In this document: one piece after another, positions 56,966 to 64,000 of the stretch
Layout: the number at the start of each line of letters is the position of its first letter
Position numbering within the stretch: position 1 is the first letter of the stretch
Assembly: GCF_003952385.1 (NCBI RefSeq)
Contig: NZ_CP034444.1
Coordinates: 3,720,001-3,784,000 of the forward strand
Direction: 5' to 3'
DNA from: Mesorhizobium sp. M1D.F.Ca.ET.043.01.1.1
GTDB lineage: Bacteria > Pseudomonadota > Alphaproteobacteria > Rhizobiales > Rhizobiaceae
DNA length: 64,000 nt
The notes under the pieces: model-generated
What the model saw: only the letters and a program-made list of their open reading frames with translations
Database searches by the model: none
What the model was told of the DNA's origin: nothing
Position numbers and translations under genes: made by a program

Positions 56966-57509
56966 ATCGCACGCTGGATCTTTCATTCGGTGGTTGGTTG
57001 CGTGACAGGTTTCGAACGTTAGGTCTTGTTTTCTCTGGAAGATCGGGCTGTACGACATAATCCAAATGTTGCGACGCAGCGAAGGCTTCTGCTGGTTCCC
57101 GAGTTGAAAAAGCCAGTTGCACCTGGATGAGTGTGTCGCCGCCACCCAATAGCCCATCAGATGTTCAATGGCAGGCGGCGTCCGACGCTCGAACAGCAAG
57201 CGCCACGGCCGGCGGGTAGCCGATGCCACAGCTTTGGAGCTGCCCCGGATACTATTATAAGACCGATTGACGCGGGGCTCGACGCGTTTGCGGCAAATAA
57301 GCTCGAGTGTGGACAGAGATGTGACGTTCTATTGAGTCGCTGACCCAATCGGTAGCGACCTGGTGATCCACGCAACCAATTCCGGTCGTTTCTGTCACTA
57401 AGAACTCGATATTCGCTATTTGCACCTCGAAAGTCGCATAATTGGCAGTGAGAAACTCAACGCGTTGTGAGGATGGCATAGAGAAGCAGTAGCCCCTTCT
57501 CTAGTCTCG
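56966..57509. other. Gap between the DUF982 remnant and the thiamine operon
   Basis: No gene recognised on either strand; short frames only. No intrinsic terminator with a T-run was seen directly after thiD. Confidence 0.4.
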
Positions 57510-58325
57510 CTACGGGAAAAATTCTGGAAAATGGGTCTGCTTGGCTGGACGCAGAACGCTGTGGTTATTCAGCCGGCATTTCTGAAGCCTCTCCAAGACA
57601 AACAGCTTGCCTTCGCGCACGCTGTCTTCGAGCGGCTTCGGCTTCGCCAGATGCGCCGCAATCGCGCTGGCCAGCATGCAACCTGTCCCGCGCATCGATG
57701 TGGCAAGGCGCGGTGCATCGAAGCGGATGGGTTCGTGCCCGGAGCGTAACAGAATATCGGTCGACCGGGTTCCCGACGCATGCCCACCCTTGATCAGCAG
57801 GGCTTGAGGGCCGGCGGCCAGCAGTCTTTTTCCTTGTTGGAGCGCTCCGTCCTCATCCACTGCCAGTTCGGAGCCACTAAGGAGCGCCAGTTCAGGGAGG
57901 TTGGGCGTGACAATGCAGCAAAGCGGCATAAGATCGCGCTTCATGGCAGCGATAGCGCCTGCTTGCAGAAGTGCGCGGCCTGAGGTGGAGGCCAGCACAG
58001 GGTCGAGTACTGCGGGGACATGCGGAAATTTGCGCAGCACTGCGGCAACGGCAACAATGATCTTGGCAGTCGCCAGCATGCCGATCTTGATTGTGGCCAC
58101 GTCGTTGGCCTGCAGCGCGGCGCACATCTGATTGGCCACCAGGCTAGGTGGCGAATAATAGATTTCGATCACGGCGTCATGCGTTTGCACCGTTAGCGCT
58201 GTGACGGCGAGACAGGTGCGCACGCCAATGGCAGAGATCGTCTCGATATCGCGTGCAATTCCAGCACCGCCACTGGAGTCCGATCCACCGACGACAAGCA
58301 CATGTGGTTCTCGCCTCAGCGCCAT
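57510..58325 (-). CDS. thiD: Hydroxymethylpyrimidine (phosphate) kinase
   Basis: Ribokinase-fold kinase that phosphorylates HMP and HMP-P for thiamine synthesis. The 271-residue protein shows VLVVGGSDSSGGAGIARDIE, the family pattern ALTVQTHDAVIEIYYSPPSL, VLDPVLASTSG, LLIKGGHASG and the anion-hole/catalytic RGTGCMLASAIAAHLA. The ATG at 58325 overlaps thiE by 10 bp; an ATG at 58346 is also possible. Last gene of the riboswitch-controlled operon. Confidence 0.88.
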   Translation of the reverse strand: MALRREPHVLVVGGSDSSGGAGIARDIETISAIGVRTCLAVTALTVQTHDAVIEIYYSPPSLVANQMCAALQANDVATIKIGMLATAKIIVAVAAVLRKFPHVPAVLDPVLASTSGRALLQAGAIAAMKRDLMPLCCIVTPNLPELALLSGSELAVDEDGALQQGKRLLAAGPQALLIKGGHASGTRSTDILLRSGHEPIRFDAPRLATSMRGTGCMLASAIAAHLAKPKPLEDSVREGKLFVLERLQKCRLNNHSVLRPAKQTHFPEFFP

Positions 58326-58921
58326 TGGTCCGTCTTTTCGATCCATTCTCGCGTGCGCGCCTCGGGGTCGTCGTTGAGCGTGATGTCGGTCACCACCGCC
58401 GCGCTGTCCGCGCCAGCCGCAAAGACACCGTCGAGCCGCTCAGGGTTGAGGCCACCAATGGCGACCAATTGAAACGGCGCGACCTGGCGCTTCCATTCGC
58501 TGATCCGTTCGACCCCTTGCGGCGCCCATTTCATCTTCTTCAGGATGGTCGGATAGATGGGTCCAAGCGCTATGTAGTCAGGCTCGGCGGCCATCGCCGT
58601 TTCCAGCTCCTGATGATCATGTGTGCTCAGTCCGAGCCTTACGCCGGCTGCCCGTATCGCCAAGAGGTCAGCGGTCTGCAAATCCTCCTGGCCGAGATGT
58701 ATGAAGTCGCAGCCTTCCTCGATTGCCAGGCGCCAGTGGTCGTTGACGATGAGTTGGCACTGGTATCGAGCACACAAGGCCTTCGCGGTGCGGATCTCCG
58801 CGCGCAACCCAGCCTCATCCACGGTCTTGATGCGCAGTTGCAGAAGCCGGACTCCGAGTGGGACCAGCCGTTCGATCCAGGCAGCGCTGTCGACGATCAG
58901 ATAAAAGGGATCGAGCTTCAT
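58316..58921 (-). CDS. thiE: Thiamine-phosphate synthase
   Basis: TIM-barrel enzyme joining HMP-PP and the thiazole phosphate to make thiamine phosphate. The 201-residue protein shows [59 protein letters not shown] and [20 protein letters not shown], plus [20 protein letters not shown]. It overlaps thiG by 4 bp (ATGA), so translation is coupled. Confidence 0.92.
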   Translation of the reverse strand: MKLDPFYLIVDSAAWIERLVPLGVRLLQLRIKTVDEAGLRAEIRTAKALCARYQCQLIVNDHWRLAIEEGCDFIHLGQEDLQTADLLAIRAAGVRLGLSTHDHQELETAMAAEPDYIALGPIYPTILKKMKWAPQGVERISEWKRQVAPFQLVAIGGLNPERLDGVFAAGADSAAVVTDITLNDDPEARTREWIEKTDQWR

Positions 58922-59691
58922 GAAAAAACGGCCCTGCCGACCATCGGTGTCGATGGCACGGCGACGTCGCGCGGTTCGAGCATTCCCGAACTGAACGCCT
59001 CACGACCGGCGTCGACCGCCTTACCGAAAGCACGCGCCATGCCGACCGGATATGCCGCCTTGGCGACCGCTGTGTTCAGGAGCACGGCGTCAAAGCCGAG
59101 TTCCATGACGGTGGCCGCGTGCGACGGCCGTCCGAGCCCCGCATCCACAATCAGCGGGACGCCAGGGAAATATCCGCGCATCGAGCGCAGCGCCGTCATG
59201 TTGACCGGTCCCAAGGCGGAACCGATCGGTGCGCACCACGGCATCAGGACCTTGCAGCCCGTTTCCAGCAGCCGCTCGGCGACAACGAGATCGTCGGTGG
59301 TATAGGGGAATACCGCAAAGCCGTCCTCGCACAGGATGCGGGCGGCTTCAACCAGACCGAACACATCCGGCTGTAGCGTGTCGTGATTGCCGATCACTTC
59401 GAGCTTGATCCAGTTGGTGCCGAAGACCTCGCGCGCCATTTTCGCGGTGGTGACGGCTTCCTTGACGGAGAGGCAGCCGGCGGTATTGGGCAGGATTCTG
59501 GCGCCCAGCGAGCGGATCAACGACCAGAATTGTTCGCCGGCTCTACCGCCCGCCATCTCACGCCGCAACGAGACGGTCACCACCGACGTGCCCGACGCCT
59601 TGACTGCATCGGCAAGGATGGCCGGCGAAGGATATTGAGCGGTGCCGAGAAGCAGGCGCGACGAAAGCTCGGTTCCATAAAGCTCCAACAT
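58918..59691 (-). CDS. thiG: Thiazole synthase
   Basis: Forms the thiazole ring from deoxyxylulose phosphate, dehydroglycine and ThiS thiocarboxylate. The 257-residue TIM barrel has the Schiff-base lysine in [57 protein letters not shown] and [29 protein letters not shown]. It follows thiS by one base. Confidence 0.95.
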   Translation of the reverse strand: MLELYGTELSSRLLLGTAQYPSPAILADAVKASGTSVVTVSLRREMAGGRAGEQFWSLIRSLGARILPNTAGCLSVKEAVTTAKMAREVFGTNWIKLEVIGNHDTLQPDVFGLVEAARILCEDGFAVFPYTTDDLVVAERLLETGCKVLMPWCAPIGSALGPVNMTALRSMRGYFPGVPLIVDAGLGRPSHAATVMELGFDAVLLNTAVAKAAYPVGMARAFGKAVDAGREAFSSGMLEPRDVAVPSTPMVGRAVFS

Positions 59692-59858
59692 GCTAGCCGC
59701 CCTGCATGGGCGAGAGGATTTCGATCCGGTCGCCGTCGCTCAACTGGAACTCCGTGCGGTTGGCTTTGTGCACGAGGTCGCCGTTGACGGCGGTGGCGAG
59801 CCAATCGCCCTCATAGTCGAGCGCGGCAAGCAACTCGGCCAGCGTGGTGGCGGCAATC

Positions 59859-62903
<3,045 letters not shown>

Positions 62904-62944
62904 GTGAATGCCTCAAGTTGAATGGGCCGGTGCTGCTTTGTCAA

Positions 62945-62974
62945 GCGCCTTCGGGCGCCTTCGGGCGCCTTCGG
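62945..62974. repeat. Three tandem copies of GCGCCTTCGG
   Basis: The 10-bp unit is repeated three times without interruption, just upstream of the riboswitch. Each unit can pair across GCGCC-TTCG-GGCGC, so alternative hairpins are possible. Confidence 0.85.
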
Positions 62975-63033
62975 CCGGTGGCGACGTCCGGCGGCCGGCC
63001 GAGCGGAGAGCTCGCGCATGCATCGGGGACAAG

Positions 63034-63261
63034 TCACGCCCCGTAGACCAGGGCTGGAATGGCCAAAGTCTCATTCGCTTCGTGAAGGATGGAAAAACTG
63101 TATCGGCCATGTGCGTCGAGATCGACCGAGTAGCTCAGGCGGTCACGGATGTGGTTATCCTGGTCGAAGGCGACGATTTGCGGCTTCAGCGAGGTGATTT
63201 GCACCACGTCCAGGTAGATGGAGTTGCAGATATGATCTGGTCGTCGGGCTGGCAGGTGCAA
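63034..63261 (-). CDS. Unidentified minus-strand frame upstream of the thiamine operon
   Basis: A 75-codon frame with protein-like composition (YLDVVQITSLKPQIVAFDQD, LSYSVDLDAHGRYSFSILHE). No family is recognised and no good start or ribosome site was found, so it may be the tail of a longer decayed gene. Confidence 0.3.
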   Translation of the reverse strand: MHLPARRPDHICNSIYLDVVQITSLKPQIVAFDQDNHIRDRLSYSVDLDAHGRYSFSILHEANETLAIPALVYGA

Positions 63262-63651
63262 GCGGCCGCTCTATTCAGGATGCGGCATCGGCGGCGTTCC
63301 CGATACCAATGATATCTTGCGGGCAACTTATGCAATCACCGGCTTCGTAAAACCCGACGGCGGCGGCCGTGTCCTGGCGCTGAGGATGTGCCGCTGTTCC
63401 AGCAGAGAAATCGCGTGGGCGCGGAGTTTTCGCTCTGCGAGGAAGAGTTGACGCAATCGTTTAGCTTGCTTGCAGTTCGTAGAGACCCGCCTTTGAAAGC
63501 AACTAAGCTATTGCATTGATATGTTGGTGCGCGATCGATCGCTACATAGCCGGCCGCCATTATCCGAGTATTGATCCGCCGGTGTTCGTGTTGCCGTATA
63601 TGGCAATCCCTGCGAGATCGTCGCGGCCGGATCGGCCGCACCCTCTAGTCA

Positions 63652-63795
63652 TAAAAGGGGAAGCGACCGAGAATTCCGCTGCCGAAAACTTCTCTGGCTT
63701 GGCTATGCATGCGGTAGATGAGATCGCCGCCTACCGCGACCTGGTCGAGGAAGGCATCGACGCCCAGTTCGGACAGCCTGGTTATCGCAATGCGT
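63652..63795 (-). pseudogene. Unidentified C-terminal coding remnant at the right edge
   Basis: A 47-codon stretch reading AITRLSELGVDAFLDQVAVG, DLIYRMHSQAREVF and GILGRFPFYD to a stop, with strong protein character but bounded upstream by a stop and lacking a start. A separate fragment (DEIAVYLRSIGRHVEVEPKT) lies on the same strand near 63940-63998 in another frame. Together they suggest a broken gene entering from the right. The remaining 63262-63650 shows nothing recognisable. Confidence 0.3.
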
Positions 63796-64000
63796 TAGCG
63801 GCTCAGACTTGCGGTCTCGAGAGCGGCCTTTGGGGGTCACCTCTTTTTTGTTTCAGAGGTTGGAAGACGGCTGCTCGTTACCCAATAGAAATGGCGACTA
63901 CGGAACGCGATCGATCGCGGCCATCAGGAAACACCTGTCTTCGGCTCAACCTCGACATGGCGTCCGATCGACCGCAGATATACAGCTATCTCGTCCATGA

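Overview
This window looks like a chromosome segment from a Mesorhizobium-like member of the Hyphomicrobiales (Rhizobiales). The evidence is the high GC content, an F1 ATP synthase operon (atpHAGDC) separate from the F0 genes with an Ala/Lys-rich extension on the beta subunit, the usg and SDHAF4-like small genes, two families of intergenic palindromic repeats, and a thiCOSGED operon behind a TPP riboswitch. The genus is inferred from memory of these families, not from a search.

Layout. 0-45.7 kb is dense and core-like: rsmB (partial)-htpX; an SDHAF4-like gene, a HAD phosphatase, a transglutaminase-like protein and a Tad-type VWA protein; a tiny ORF with an extreme Shine-Dalgarno sequence; a divergent marR/monooxygenase pair; cfa; a MOSC gene with acs; two aldo/keto reductases, an MFS exporter and a LysR regulator; yggS; leuS-lptE; transaldolase; priA; a racemase; atpHAGDC; lepB; a hexuronate block (uxuB, a uxaC/dctM chimera, gntR, kduI, kduD, cupin); a sulfotransferase coupled to a beta-propeller glycosidase; a LysE exporter; recQ; a caspase-like protein; an HExxH protein; and a second sulfotransferase.

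45.8-64 kb looks like the left end of a genomic island. It begins at a 21-bp fragment matching the 3' end of a serine tRNA. Gene density falls sharply and many genes are broken: IS110 and IS256 remnants, a DUF982 pseudogene and a 5'-truncated sensor kinase. The island carries a GGDEF-EAL protein, an Hsp20 and the complete riboswitch-controlled thiamine operon.

The most unusual object is at 46.2-50.0 kb on the minus strand: a reading frame of about 1,260 codons interrupted by two single-base homopolymer frameshifts. Its N-terminal part carries, in the right order, signatures resembling the eukaryotic-type RNA-dependent RNA polymerase / two-barrel RNA polymerase family (DGCGFI, GRSP..KPNLRPF, DFDGD). 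Its C-terminal part is a shikimate-kinase-like P-loop domain. The second notable object is an in-frame fusion of the first half of glucuronate isomerase to the C-terminus of a TRAP transporter large permease at 33.7-34.8 kb. This is best explained by a deletion that removed the middle of a hexuronate uptake operon.

Functionally, the hexuronate block should isomerise, reduce and oxidise uronates derived from pectin or similar polymers towards 2-keto-3-deoxygluconate, probably under the GntR regulator acting at a CATACAA inverted repeat. Its isomerase and transporter are apparently lost here. The thi operon supplies both moieties of thiamine phosphate and is feedback controlled by TPP.
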